From Sphingomonas lenta (GTDB taxonomy: Bacteria; Pseudomonadota; Alphaproteobacteria; Sphingomonadales; Sphingomonadaceae), in NCBI RefSeq assembly GCF_002288825.1, contig NZ_NSLI01000001.1:310001-374000 (forward strand): 64,000 bases of DNA, written 5' to 3'. Below are positions 36,318-44,920 of the stretch, piece by piece (position 1 is the first letter of the stretch; every line of letters starts with the position of its first letter). The notes beneath the pieces are model-generated. The model was not told the origin of the DNA. It worked only from the letters and a program-made list of their open reading frames with translations, and did no database searches. The position numbers were made by a program, and so were the translations under genes.

Positions 36318-38555
36318 ATGCGCGCATGGTGGCTCGGCTTGGCGTTGGCTTCGGTGGGGACGGCCGCGTTGGCGGGTGAGCAGGGCGCGCCCGCGGCGCA
36401 GGCGCAGCAGCTGACGCTGGAGCGCGTGTTCGGCAGCCCCGACCTGTCGGGCCAGCAGCCCCGCGCGCTGAAGCTGTCGCCAGACGGGAGCCTGCTCACG
36501 TCGCTGCGGCCGCGGGCGGACGAGCGCGAGCGCTTCGACCTCTGGGCGCGGGACACGCGCACCGGCGCGGAGCGGATGCTGGTCGACTCGAAGCAGGTCG
36601 GATCGGGCGCGGAGCTGTCTGAGGCGGAGAAGATGCAGCGCGAGCGCGCGCGAATCGGCGGGTCTAAGGGCATCGTAGCGTATGAATGGGCGCCGGACGG
36701 GAAGTCGATCCTCGTGCCGCTCGACGGCGATCTCTACCTCGCGACGCTCGACGGGCGGACGCGCAAGCTGACGAACACGCCGGAGGGCGAGCTGAACCCG
36801 GTCGTGTCCCCGCGCGGCGGTTACGTCAGCTTCGTGCGCGACCAGAACCTGTTCGTGCAGCCGCTGGCGGGCGGGGACGCGCGCGCGGTGACGACCGAGG
36901 GCAAGGGCACCGTCCATTTCGGAGAGGCCGAGTTCGTGGCGCAGGAGGAAATGGACCGGCGCACGGGCTATTGGTGGTCGCCCGACGAGCGCTACATCGC
37001 GGTGGAGCGGTTCGACGAGGCGCCGGTCAAGGTCGCGGTGCGCGCGGCGATTGGGGCGGACGGGACCAAGACCTACGAGCAGCGCTATCCCGCGGCGGGG
37101 ACGCCCAACGTGCTGGTCGACCTGTTCGTGATGAAGCCGGACGGGTCGGGCCGGGTGAAGGTGGATCTCGGCCCGGACTCGGACATCTACCTGGCGCGCG
37201 TGGACTGGACGCCGGACGGCTCGGCGCTGCTGGTGCAGCGGCAGACGCGCGACCAGAAGACGCTCGACATGCTGCGCGTCGACCCGGCGACGGGCAAGTC
37301 GAGCGTGCTGTTCACCGAGCGGTCGGGCGAGCGGAGCTGGATCAACCTGACCGACGCGTACCGGCCGATGAAGGACGGCAGCCTGATCTGGCGCTCGGAG
37401 CGCGACGGGTTCGGGCACCTGTACCGCTTCGCGGGCGGCCGGTGGACGCAGCTGACCGACGGCGATTGGGTCGTGACGGACCTGGTCGGCGTCGACGAGG
37501 GGCGGGGGCGGCTCTACTTCCTGGGTAACAAGGACGACGTGCTCGAGCAGCACCTCTACGCGCTCGACTATAAGCGCCGCGCCCAGCCGAAGCGGCTGAC
37601 CGAGCGCGGGTTCACGCACACGGCGGTCGCGGACGGCGACGCCGAGCGCTTCATCGTGTCGCGGTCGAATACGAACCAGCCGACGCAGGTGTACCTGGCC
37701 GACAGCGCGGGCGAGCGGCTGAGCTGGATCAACGAGAACGCGGTGGCGGGCGCGCACCCGTATCAGCCGTTCCTCGCGAGCCACGAGCCGTCGCGCTTCG
37801 GCACGATCAAGGCCGCGGACGGCTCGACGCTGCACTGGGAGATGATCACGCCCAAGCTGGAGCCGGGGAAAAGGTACCCCGTGTTCTTCCAGCACTATGG
37901 CGGGCCGCACAACCAGTCGGTGACGCGCGGGTGGAAGGGACCGTTGCCGCAGTTCCTGGTCGATCAGGGTTGGATCTTCTTCCAGATCGACAATCGCGGC
38001 TCGTACAACCGCGGCAAGGCGTTCGAGGACCAGATCTTCCACGCGATGGGCGGCGTAGAGGTCGCCGACCAGCTCGCGGGGGCGGAGTATCTGAAGACGC
38101 TGCCGTTCGTCGACGCGGGCAAGATCGCGACATACGGCTGGTCGTACGGCGGGTACATGACGATCAAGATGCTGGAAGCGAACCCCGGCGTGTACGCGGC
38201 GGGCGTGGCGGGCGCGCCGGTGACCGAGTGGCAGCTCTACGACACGCATTACACGGAGCGCTACCTGGGCGACCCGCGCACCGCGTCGGAGAGCTACAAG
38301 CGGTCGAACGCGATCGAGGAGGCGGGCAAGATCGCCGACCCGCTGCTCGTGATTCACGGCATGGCGGACGACAACGTGTTCCTGGACAACACCACCGCCT
38401 TCGCCGCCGCCATGCAGCGCGAGGCGCGGCCGTTCGAGATGATGCTCTATCCGGGCCAGACGCACCGCGTCGGCGGGCCGGGGGTCAGCGCGCATTTGTG
38501 GCGGACGATCCTGGGCTTCTTGGATCGGGAAGTCAGGAGCACGCCGGTTAAGTAA
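36318..38555 (+). CDS. S9 family (dipeptidyl-peptidase IV-like) peptidase
   Basis: A 745-residue exported serine peptidase with a signal peptide (MRAWWLGLALASVGTAALAG). An N-terminal beta-propeller DPPIV domain (KLSPDGSLL, YEWAPDGKSILVP, WWSPDERYIAVERFDEAPV, with the glutamates of the AEFVAQEEMDR loop) is followed by the alpha/beta-hydrolase domain. The catalytic triad is Ser609 in GWSYGGYM, Asp684 in HGMADDNVF and His716 in GQTHRVGG. The EE motif in the propeller supports removal of X-Pro dipeptides. Single gene, upstream of asd. Confidence 0.94.
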   Translation: MRAWWLGLALASVGTAALAGEQGAPAAQAQQLTLERVFGSPDLSGQQPRALKLSPDGSLLTSLRPRADERERFDLWARDTRTGAERMLVDSKQVGSGAELSEAEKMQRERARIGGSKGIVAYEWAPDGKSILVPLDGDLYLATLDGRTRKLTNTPEGELNPVVSPRGGYVSFVRDQNLFVQPLAGGDARAVTTEGKGTVHFGEAEFVAQEEMDRRTGYWWSPDERYIAVERFDEAPVKVAVRAAIGADGTKTYEQRYPAAGTPNVLVDLFVMKPDGSGRVKVDLGPDSDIYLARVDWTPDGSALLVQRQTRDQKTLDMLRVDPATGKSSVLFTERSGERSWINLTDAYRPMKDGSLIWRSERDGFGHLYRFAGGRWTQLTDGDWVVTDLVGVDEGRGRLYFLGNKDDVLEQHLYALDYKRRAQPKRLTERGFTHTAVADGDAERFIVSRSNTNQPTQVYLADSAGERLSWINENAVAGAHPYQPFLASHEPSRFGTIKAADGSTLHWEMITPKLEPGKRYPVFFQHYGGPHNQSVTRGWKGPLPQFLVDQGWIFFQIDNRGSYNRGKAFEDQIFHAMGGVEVADQLAGAEYLKTLPFVDAGKIATYGWSYGGYMTIKMLEANPGVYAAGVAGAPVTEWQLYDTHYTERYLGDPRTASESYKRSNAIEEAGKIADPLLVIHGMADDNVFLDNTTAFAAAMQREARPFEMMLYPGQTHRVGGPGVSAHLWRTILGFLDREVRSTPVK

Positions 38556-38614
38556 AGCTTGGTTGGCGGCTTCGCGGCCGGGGCCTATGTGTCCCGCGAC
38601 TGTTGGAGGATCGA

Positions 38615-39643
38615 ATGGGTTATCGTGTCGTGGTCGCGGGTGCCACCGGCAATGTCGGGCGCGAGATGGTCAACATCCTCGCCGAGCGCGAGTTTCCGGC
38701 CGACGAGATCGCGGTGCTGGCGAGCTCGCGCAGCCAGGGCGACCAGATCGAATATGGCGAGACGGGGCGGATGCTCACCGTCAAGAACATCGAGCATTTC
38801 GATCCCGCCGGTTGGGACATGGCGCTGTTCGCGATCGGGTCGGAGGCGACCAAGGTCTATGGGCCGAAGTTCGCGGCCGCCGGCTGCACGGTGATCGACA
38901 ACTCGTCGCTCTACCGCATGGACCCGGACGTGCCGCTGATCGTGCCGGAGGTAAACGCGCACGCGATCGACGGCTACCGCGCCCGGAACATCATCGCCAA
39001 CCCCAACTGCTCGACGGCGCAGATGGTGGTGGCGCTGAAGCCGCTCCACGACCGCGCCAAGATCAAGCGGGTGGTGGTGGCGACTTACCAGTCGGTCTCC
39101 GGCTCGGGCAAGGCGGGCATGGACGAGCTGTTCGAGCAGTCGCGCAACATCTTCGTCGGCGACCCCGCCGAGCCGAAGAAATACACTAAGCAGATCGCCT
39201 TCAACGTCATCCCCCACATCGACAGCTTCCTGGACGACGGCTCGACCAAGGAGGAGTGGAAGATGGTGGTCGAGACCAAGAAGATCCTCGATCCCAAGAT
39301 CAAGGTGACCGCCACCTGCGTCCGCGTGCCCGTGTTCGTGGGCCACTCGGAGGCGATCAATATCGAATTCGAGGACGAGATCAGCGCGGCCGAAGCGCAA
39401 CGCATCCTGCGCGAGGCGCCGGGAGTCATGCTCGTCGATAAGCGCGAAGACGGCGGTTACGTCACGCCCATCGAGTGCGTAGGCGAATACGCGACCTACG
39501 TCAGCCGCGTGCGCGAGGACCCGACGGTCGAGAACGGGCTGTCCTTGTGGTGCGTGAGCGATAATCTCCGCAAAGGCGCGGCGCTCAACGCGGTGCAGAT
39601 CGCGGAGCTGCTCGGGCGGCGGCACCTGAAGAAGGCGGCTTGA
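38615..39643 (+). CDS. asd: Aspartate-semialdehyde dehydrogenase
   Basis: Reduces aspartyl phosphate to aspartate semialdehyde, the branch point to lysine, threonine and methionine. It has 342 residues. NADP-binding VVAGATGNVGREMVNIL at the start, active-site cysteine in NPNCSTAQMV, substrate-binding RVPVFVGHSEAINI. ATG 38615 has GGAGG five bases ahead, preferred to a start 12 bases up. The next operon (toxin-antitoxin) begins 32 bp later. Confidence 0.97.
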   Translation: MGYRVVVAGATGNVGREMVNILAEREFPADEIAVLASSRSQGDQIEYGETGRMLTVKNIEHFDPAGWDMALFAIGSEATKVYGPKFAAAGCTVIDNSSLYRMDPDVPLIVPEVNAHAIDGYRARNIIANPNCSTAQMVVALKPLHDRAKIKRVVVATYQSVSGSGKAGMDELFEQSRNIFVGDPAEPKKYTKQIAFNVIPHIDSFLDDGSTKEEWKMVVETKKILDPKIKVTATCVRVPVFVGHSEAINIEFEDEISAAEAQRILREAPGVMLVDKREDGGYVTPIECVGEYATYVSRVREDPTVENGLSLWCVSDNLRKGAALNAVQIAELLGRRHLKKAA

Positions 39644-39647
39644 GCGG

Positions 39648-39668
39648 GTGATATCACTTTGATATCAC
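39648..39668. promoter_or_regulatory. Putative antitoxin operator
   Basis: GTGATATCAC is a perfect 10-bp palindrome, followed after TTT by a second GATATCAC. The pair ends seven bases before the antitoxin start. Ribbon-helix-helix antitoxins of this type normally repress their own operon through such repeated half-sites. Confidence 0.6.
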
Positions 39669-39674
39669 GCCGGC

Positions 39675-39926
39675 ATGGCGCAGGTGCTTATTTGCAACCT
39701 CGATGACGAGACGGTCGCCGCTTATCGCGAAGCAGCCGAACGCAACGCTAGGTCTCTAGAGGCCGAGCTTCGAGAGGCGCTCAAGGCGATGCGGCCCCGG
39801 ACCAGCGCCCAGATTAGCGCGTTGCGGGAGAGGGCGGCAGCGATCCGCGCAATGACGCCACCGGTGCCGCAGACGCCGGCCGTCGAGTTGGTTCGCGAGG
39901 ATCGGGACGGATATCGCGGCGCGTGA
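39675..39926 (+). CDS. FitA-like ribbon-helix-helix antitoxin
   Basis: An 83-residue Arc-type DNA-binding antitoxin. The N-terminal VLICNLDDETVAAYREAAER segment forms the beta strand and helix pair, with RSLEAELREALKA as helix 2; the C-terminal part (VELVREDRDGY) should wrap the toxin. It overlaps the PIN toxin gene by four bases (GTGA) and has a palindromic operator upstream. Confidence 0.88.
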   Translation: MAQVLICNLDDETVAAYREAAERNARSLEAELREALKAMRPRTSAQISALRERAAAIRAMTPPVPQTPAVELVREDRDGYRGA

Positions 39927-40327
39927 CTCGTGTGGTGGACACCAGCGTGGTGCTCGCCTGGTACGTGGCGGAGGAGGGTAGCGCAGCGGCGGCGAACTAT
40001 CTTGGACAATCATTGGTGGCGCCGGGGCTGATGTGGTCGGAGCTGGCGAACGCGCTCTGGAAAAAGGTTAGACGACGCGAGATCGACGCGTTGCAAGCGG
40101 CGGCGGCGCTCGCGGACGCTGAGACGGCCGTGAACCGGCTTGATGAGCAGACGCTGGTGTCCCGAGCATTGGAGATCGGCTGCGCGTTGGACCACCCCGT
40201 ATATGATTGTGTGTTTCTCGCGCTCGCGGAAGCTGTGGAGACGCGCGTAGTGACGGCGGACAAGAGGCTAGTGGAGGCCTGCGGTGGAACGAGCTACCGG
40301 GAGCTGCTCGAGGTAGTGGATGTCTAA
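39923..40327 (+). CDS. VapC/FitB-type PIN-domain toxin
   Basis: A 134-residue PIN ribonuclease toxin, likely cutting tRNA or rRNA when free of the antitoxin. Acidic active-site residues are in VVDTSVVLAWY (Asp), LMWSELANALWKK (Glu), HPVYDCVFLALAE (Asp) and VVTADKRLVEA (Asp). It starts with GTG overlapping the antitoxin stop, and overlaps the GFA gene by eight bases. All catalytic residues are present, so it is probably active. Confidence 0.9.
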   Translation: MTRVVDTSVVLAWYVAEEGSAAAANYLGQSLVAPGLMWSELANALWKKVRRREIDALQAAAALADAETAVNRLDEQTLVSRALEIGCALDHPVYDCVFLALAEAVETRVVTADKRLVEACGGTSYRELLEVVDV

Positions 40328-40766
40328 CACCGCCTCCGGCGGCTGCCAATGCGGACGAGTCCGCTACTCGGTCGAGATCGCGGACGATGACGCGTACCTC
40401 TGCCATTGCCGCATGTGCCAGCGGGCGACGGGCGGGGTGGCGGCGGCGTTGAAGGAGGTGCCGCGCGACGCGGTGACCTGGAACGCCGCGGAGCCGGACC
40501 GGTATCGGTCTTCGCCGATCGCGGTGCGCGGACACTGCGCCGAGTGCGGGACGCCGCTGACCTATGAGGGCGACGGGAGCACGCATCTCGACCTGACGGT
40601 GGGCAGCTTCGACGAGCCGGGCCGGTTCCGCCCGACGTCGCACGCCGGGATCGAGAGCCGGCACGAGGCGTGGCTGGACACGTCCGCGCTTCCCGGTAAG
40701 CGGACGGACGAACTGCCCAACATCACCGCCAAGTGGATCGCCGCCTGTGGCAAGCTCCCCGACTGA
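40320..40766 (+). CDS. GFA family (CENP-V/GFA domain) protein
   Basis: A 148-residue zinc-binding protein of the glutathione-dependent formaldehyde-activating enzyme family. Cysteine pairs: GGCQCGRVRY, LCHCRMCQRATG and GHCAECGTPLTY. Most members are not proven to act on formaldehyde, so no reaction is assigned. It overlaps both the PIN toxin gene and, by 20 bases, the next hydrolase gene. Confidence 0.88.
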   Translation: MSNTASGGCQCGRVRYSVEIADDDAYLCHCRMCQRATGGVAAALKEVPRDAVTWNAAEPDRYRSSPIAVRGHCAECGTPLTYEGDGSTHLDLTVGSFDEPGRFRPTSHAGIESRHEAWLDTSALPGKRTDELPNITAKWIAACGKLPD

Positions 40767-41508
40767 GACTCGTTTTTTTCACAGCTTCGACGGGGTGCGG
40801 ATCGCCTATCGGGAGATGGGCGAGGGTCGGCCCGTGGTCCTGATCCACGGCTATTTCTCCGACGCGAATACCAATTGGATTAGATACGGACACGCGGCGG
40901 CGATCGCGGCCGAGGGGTTCCGAGTCATTATGCCCGATCTTAGGGCGCACGGGGAGAGCGACAAGCCGCACGGTCCGGCCGCGTACCCGCCCGACGCGCT
41001 GACGCGGGACGGCCATGCGCTGGTCGAGCATCTGGGGCTGACCGATTATGACCTGGGCGGCTACTCGCTGGGCGCGCGGACGGTGGCGCGGATGCTGACG
41101 ACGGAAGCTTCGCCGCGGCGCGTCGTGTTCTCCGGCATGGGGCTCGAAGGCCTGCTACATACCGGTCGGCGGGTGGATCATTTCCGCAAGATCCTGACCA
41201 ATCTTGGCTCGCACGAGCGCGGGTCGCCGGAGTGGATGGCGGAAGCGTTCTTGAAGACGACGGGCGGCGATCCGCAAGCGCTGCTGGGCGTGCTCGACAC
41301 GTTCGTGGACACGCCGGAAAACGTGCTATCTCAACTGGTTCAGCCCGCGCTCATCGTCTGCGGGGCAGAGGATTTCGACAACGGTTCGGCGGCCGCGCTC
41401 GCCGACGCCATCCCGAACGCCCGCTATGCGGAGGTGCCGGGCGGGCATATGAGCGCGGTGGTCAAGCCGGAGCTGGGGCGGGCGATCGCCGACTTCCTGG
41501 CCGGTTGA
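40747..41508 (+). CDS. Alpha/beta hydrolase
   Basis: A 253-residue serine hydrolase. Oxyanion-hole region PVVLIHGYFSD, then MPDLRAHGESDKP, nucleophile elbow GGYSLGARTVARML (about residue 105), acid in VCGAEDFDNGS and histidine in PGGHMSAVVKPELG. Starts with GTG inside the end of the GFA gene. Substrate unknown; an esterase is most likely. Confidence 0.86.
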   Translation: MASSPTETRFFHSFDGVRIAYREMGEGRPVVLIHGYFSDANTNWIRYGHAAAIAAEGFRVIMPDLRAHGESDKPHGPAAYPPDALTRDGHALVEHLGLTDYDLGGYSLGARTVARMLTTEASPRRVVFSGMGLEGLLHTGRRVDHFRKILTNLGSHERGSPEWMAEAFLKTTGGDPQALLGVLDTFVDTPENVLSQLVQPALIVCGAEDFDNGSAAALADAIPNARYAEVPGGHMSAVVKPELGRAIADFLAG

Positions 41509-41538
41509 GTTCAGAACAGAAGAGAGGGTTAGATCCAG

Positions 41539-43377
41539 ATGATCCGTCGTACGTCGCTCTTCGCGCTCGCCTGCGCGATGGCCGCTCCCGCTTACGCCGA
41601 CGCGCCCCAGGCCGCGCCGGTCGCCACCGCCGCCGCGGCGGGCACGCCCGCGGCGGCCGACGCCTTCGTCGCGCAGGCCGAGAAAGCGCTCGCCGACGCG
41701 TCGGTCGACGCCGGCCGGGTCGCCTGGGTCAACCAGACCTACATCACCGACGACACCGACGCGATGGCGGCCAAGGCGGGCGCCGAGATCACGGAAATGC
41801 AGGTGCGCTTCGGCCTGGAGGCGGCGCAGCACCTGCGCACGGCCGGCCTGTCCGCCGACACCAAGCGCAAGCTGGAGATCCTGCGCGGCGGCATCACCAG
41901 CCCCGCGCCGTCGCGCCCTGGCGCGGCGGGCGAGCTGTCGGAGATCAGCACGCGCATGTCGTCCACCTACGGCAAGGGCCGGGGCACGCTGGACGGCAAG
42001 CCGGTCAACGGCTCCGACATCGAGGCGGCGATGGGCGAGGTGCGCGACCCCGCCAAGCTGCAGGAGATGTGGGTCAGCTGGCACGATAATGTCGGCGCGC
42101 CCATGCGGGCGGACTACGCCAAGTCGGTCACGCTGATGAACGAAGGTGCGAAGGAGCTGGGCTTCACCGATACGGGCGCGATGTGGCGTTCGGGCTACGA
42201 CATGCCGCCCGCCGAGTTCGAAAAGGCCGTGGACAAGATCTGGGCGGACCTGGAGCCGCTCTACAAGTCGCTCCATACCTACACGCGCTGGAAGCTCAAC
42301 GAGAAGTACGGCGACGCCGTGCAGCCCAAGACCGGCCCGATCCGCGCCGACCTGCTCGGCAACATGTGGGCTCAGGAGTGGGGCAACATCTATGACGTCG
42401 TCGCCCCCGCCGGTGCGGGCGAGCTGGGCTTCGACACGGGCGAGCTGCTGAAAGCCAAGGGGTACGACCCGACCAAGATGGTCAAGGCGGGCGAGCAGTT
42501 CTACACCTCGCTCGGCTTAGCGGGGCTGCCGGAGACCTTCTGGCAGCGGTCGCAGATCGTGAAGCCCGCGGACCGCGAGGTGATCTGCCACGCGTCCGCG
42601 TGGAACCTCGACAACAAGGACGACCTGCGCATCAAGATGTGCACCAAGGTCAACTCCGACGACTTCGTGACCATCCATCACGAGCTCGGCCACAATTACT
42701 ACCAACGGGCGTACAACCAGCAGCCGTTCCTCTACATGAACGGCGCGAACGACGGCTTCCACGAGGCGATCGGCGACTTCGTCGCGCTGTCCATCACGCC
42801 GGAGTATCTCACGCAGATCGGGTTGCTCGACAAGAGCCAGGTGCCCAGCGCCGACAAGGACGTGGGCCTGCTGCTGCGGCAAGGCATGGATAAGATCGCG
42901 TTCCTGCCGTTCGGCCTGCTGATGGATAAGTGGCGCTGGGGCGTCTATTCCGGGCAGATCCAGCCGGGCCAGTATCAGGCGGCGTGGGATCAGCTCCGGC
43001 TCAAGTACCAGGGCGTGAAGGCGCCGGTCGCGCGCGACGAAACCAAGTTCGACCCGGGTGCGAAGTACCACATTCCCGGCGGTACGCCTTATGCGCGATA
43101 CTTCCTGGCGCGGGTGCTGCAGTTCCAGTTCTACGAGGCGGCGTGCCGGCAGGCCGGGTGGAAGGGCCCGCTGCACCGCTGCAGCTTTTACGGGAACAAG
43201 CAGGTCGGCGAGCGGCTGAACGCGATGATGGCCATGGGTCAATCCAAGCCTTGGCCCGACGCGCTGCAGGCGTTCACCGGCAGCCGCGAGATGTCGGGCA
43301 AGGCGATGGCGAACTATTTCGCGCCGTTGAAGAAGTGGCTCGACCAGCAGAACCGGGGTAAGCCGAGCGGATGGTGA
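41539..43377 (+). CDS. M2 family metallopeptidase (ACE-like dipeptidyl carboxypeptidase)
   Basis: A 612-residue exported zinc peptidase with signal peptide MIRRTSLFALACAMAAPAYA. The zinc site is HHELGHNYYQ (His381, Glu382, His385) and the third ligand Glu409 in NDGFHEAIGD. Length and motifs match bacterial homologues of angiotensin-converting enzyme, which release C-terminal dipeptides. Downstream, the SIMPL gene overlaps it by seven bases, so both periplasmic proteins are co-expressed. Confidence 0.95.
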   Translation: MIRRTSLFALACAMAAPAYADAPQAAPVATAAAAGTPAAADAFVAQAEKALADASVDAGRVAWVNQTYITDDTDAMAAKAGAEITEMQVRFGLEAAQHLRTAGLSADTKRKLEILRGGITSPAPSRPGAAGELSEISTRMSSTYGKGRGTLDGKPVNGSDIEAAMGEVRDPAKLQEMWVSWHDNVGAPMRADYAKSVTLMNEGAKELGFTDTGAMWRSGYDMPPAEFEKAVDKIWADLEPLYKSLHTYTRWKLNEKYGDAVQPKTGPIRADLLGNMWAQEWGNIYDVVAPAGAGELGFDTGELLKAKGYDPTKMVKAGEQFYTSLGLAGLPETFWQRSQIVKPADREVICHASAWNLDNKDDLRIKMCTKVNSDDFVTIHHELGHNYYQRAYNQQPFLYMNGANDGFHEAIGDFVALSITPEYLTQIGLLDKSQVPSADKDVGLLLRQGMDKIAFLPFGLLMDKWRWGVYSGQIQPGQYQAAWDQLRLKYQGVKAPVARDETKFDPGAKYHIPGGTPYARYFLARVLQFQFYEAACRQAGWKGPLHRCSFYGNKQVGERLNAMMAMGQSKPWPDALQAFTGSREMSGKAMANYFAPLKKWLDQQNRGKPSGW

Positions 43378-44111
43378 GATTTGCCGCCCTCGTCCTAGCC
43401 CTGATCGCCTCGCCGGCTGCGGCGCAGATCGCGTTGCAGCCCGGCGAGACGTTGCTGGAGGTGCAGGCGGCGGGCAACCACAAGTTCCGGCCGGACGCCG
43501 CCTTCATCAGCATCGGCGTGGTGAGCACGGGCGCGACCGCGCAGGAGGCGACGGAGGCGAACGCCAGGCAGATGGCGGCGGTGATCCGGGCGGTGCGCGA
43601 CGCCGGGATCGCCGAACGCTTCATCCGGACGCAGCAGATCAGCGTCCAGCCGCGGTTCCAACGCGGCAGTCCCCAGGACTATGAGGGCCAGCCGCGGATC
43701 AGCGGCTACGTCGCGAACAACAGCGTCGCCGTCACGGTGACGCAGCTCGCCCGGGCCTCCGACGTGATCGGCGCGGCGTTCGCGGCCGGGGCGAACTCGG
43801 TCAACGGGCCGAACTTGGGCACGCTCGACCCGAGCAGCGGCCTTCCCGAGGCGCGTGCGGCCGCGCTCGCCAACGCCAAGGCGCAGGCGGACACCTATGC
43901 CGCGGGACTCGGCATGCGGGTCTCGCGCGTGCTCAGGGTGAGCGAGCGCGGCAACTACGCGCGGCCGGTCGACTATGTGGTCGTGACGGGAAGTCGGGTC
44001 GGCGGCGGTCCGCCGCCTCCGCCACCCCCGCCTCCGCCGCCGCCCGTCGCGAGCGGGGAAATGGAGCGGACGGCGACGGTTTGGATCGACTATGCGCTCG
44101 TGCCGAGGTGA
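43371..44111 (+). CDS. SIMPL domain (DUF541) protein with polyproline run
   Basis: A 246-residue periplasmic protein. Signal peptide MVRFAALVLALIASPAAAQ, then a SIMPL/DUF541 domain (EVQAAGNHKFRPDAAFISIG, QQISVQPRF, GYVANNSVAVTVTQL). Near residue 215 a run of twelve prolines follows GGG and precedes VASGEMERTATVWI, splitting off the last beta strand. Such a run should stall ribosomes without EF-P. Family members are poorly understood and linked to envelope or oxidative stress. Confidence 0.88.
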   Translation: MVRFAALVLALIASPAAAQIALQPGETLLEVQAAGNHKFRPDAAFISIGVVSTGATAQEATEANARQMAAVIRAVRDAGIAERFIRTQQISVQPRFQRGSPQDYEGQPRISGYVANNSVAVTVTQLARASDVIGAAFAAGANSVNGPNLGTLDPSSGLPEARAAALANAKAQADTYAAGLGMRVSRVLRVSERGNYARPVDYVVVTGSRVGGGPPPPPPPPPPPPVASGEMERTATVWIDYALVPR

Positions 44112-44145
44112 CTGGGGTAGGCGGGTAGCGCCGTGGTGGAGCCGC

Positions 44146-44251
44146 CCTGAAACAAGTTCAGGACAGGCTTCGTCGGTCGACACGGCTGACTGCAAGGTCA
44201 GCCGGTCGCCGGCCGGAGAGCACGCCTTTCCTCGCCTAAGCGCGGCTTAGG
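44146..44251. repeat. Small hairpins between SIMPL and the basic-tail gene
   Basis: Three short inverted repeats: CCTGAA-ACAAG-TTCAGG (44146-44162), GGCTGAC / GTCAGCC (44184-44203) and CCTAAG-CGCGG-CTTAGG (44235-44251). The last includes the stop codon of the minus-strand gene. GAGAGCACGCC and GGCGTGCTCTC also pair around it, so the transcript end is strongly folded. Confidence 0.55.
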
Positions 44252-44741
44252 CCTTGGGCGTGCTCTCGGGGATCATGCTCTCATCCGCGATCATCGCCTC
44301 CATCTGCCCGGACGAGTCCGTCCCGTCCGGTTGATGCGCCTTCGCGCTCGTGTCGTTGGCGGGGACGGCGTTGCGCTTGGGCGTGGAGCCGCGCAGCGAC
44401 AGGAGCGCTGCGGCGGCCGCGCCCGCGACGGCAAGGCCGCCCGCGATCAGGCCTACATTGCGCTTGCCGCCGACCGAGTCCGCCGCCTTGTTCAGCGTCT
44501 GGCGCGCGCGGTCGGTACGCGACGAGGATTTGGCCGCGTCGCTCTTCGGGGCGGACTTGCGCTCCGGAGCCTTGCGGGTCGCGGCGGGCTTCTTCGGGGC
44601 GGCGGTGGAGGGTCGCGACGCACGCTTGGCGGCGGGTTTGGACGGGGTCTCGTTCTTCGGCGCAGCTTTACGCGGCGGACGGCGGCGCGGGGCGGGCTTG
44701 TTTTCGGCGGGCGCGGGGGTGTCGTTGGTCTCGTCGGCCAT
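44247..44741 (-). CDS. Lys/Ala/Pro-rich membrane protein
   Basis: A 164-residue protein of unknown function. The first 95 residues are rich in Lys, Ala, Pro, Ser and Arg in histone H1/AlgP-like runs (RRRPPRKAAPK, AKRASRPSTAAPKKPAATRK). One membrane segment follows (VGLIAGGLAVAGAAAAALLSL, about 112-132), then an acidic tail (DGTDSSGQMEAMIADE). ATG 44741 has AGGGAG upstream; the frame is open further but only over repeat. A nucleic-acid or cell-wall-contacting N-terminus is possible. The opposite frame is not convincing. Confidence 0.7.
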   Translation of the reverse strand: MADETNDTPAPAENKPAPRRRPPRKAAPKNETPSKPAAKRASRPSTAAPKKPAATRKAPERKSAPKSDAAKSSSRTDRARQTLNKAADSVGGKRNVGLIAGGLAVAGAAAAALLSLRGSTPKRNAVPANDTSAKAHQPDGTDSSGQMEAMIADESMIPESTPKA

Positions 44742-44853
44742 ATGGCTTCTCCCTGTTCCGGTTCGGTAGCGTAACGCATCGGTCACGAGTCGTTTCCCCG
44801 CGGTCGATAGCTGTACACCGATGGCGGTGGGGCGGTGCGGGTGGACAACGCAT

Positions 44854-44912
44854 CCCGTCGCTCCCCCTCCACCAGCTACGCTGGTCCCCCTCCCCCGCTG
44901 CGAGCGGGGGAG
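44854..44912. repeat. Composite palindromic repeat next to amn
   Basis: CGTCGCTCCCCCTCCACCAGCT, then CTGGTCCCCCTCCCCCGCT and GCGAGCGGGGGAGG: the reverse-oriented relative of 4052-4103 (CCAGCGTAGCTGG module and hairpin). It lies just past the amn stop, eight bases away. Confidence 0.75.
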
Positions 44913-44920
44913 GAACGCGG

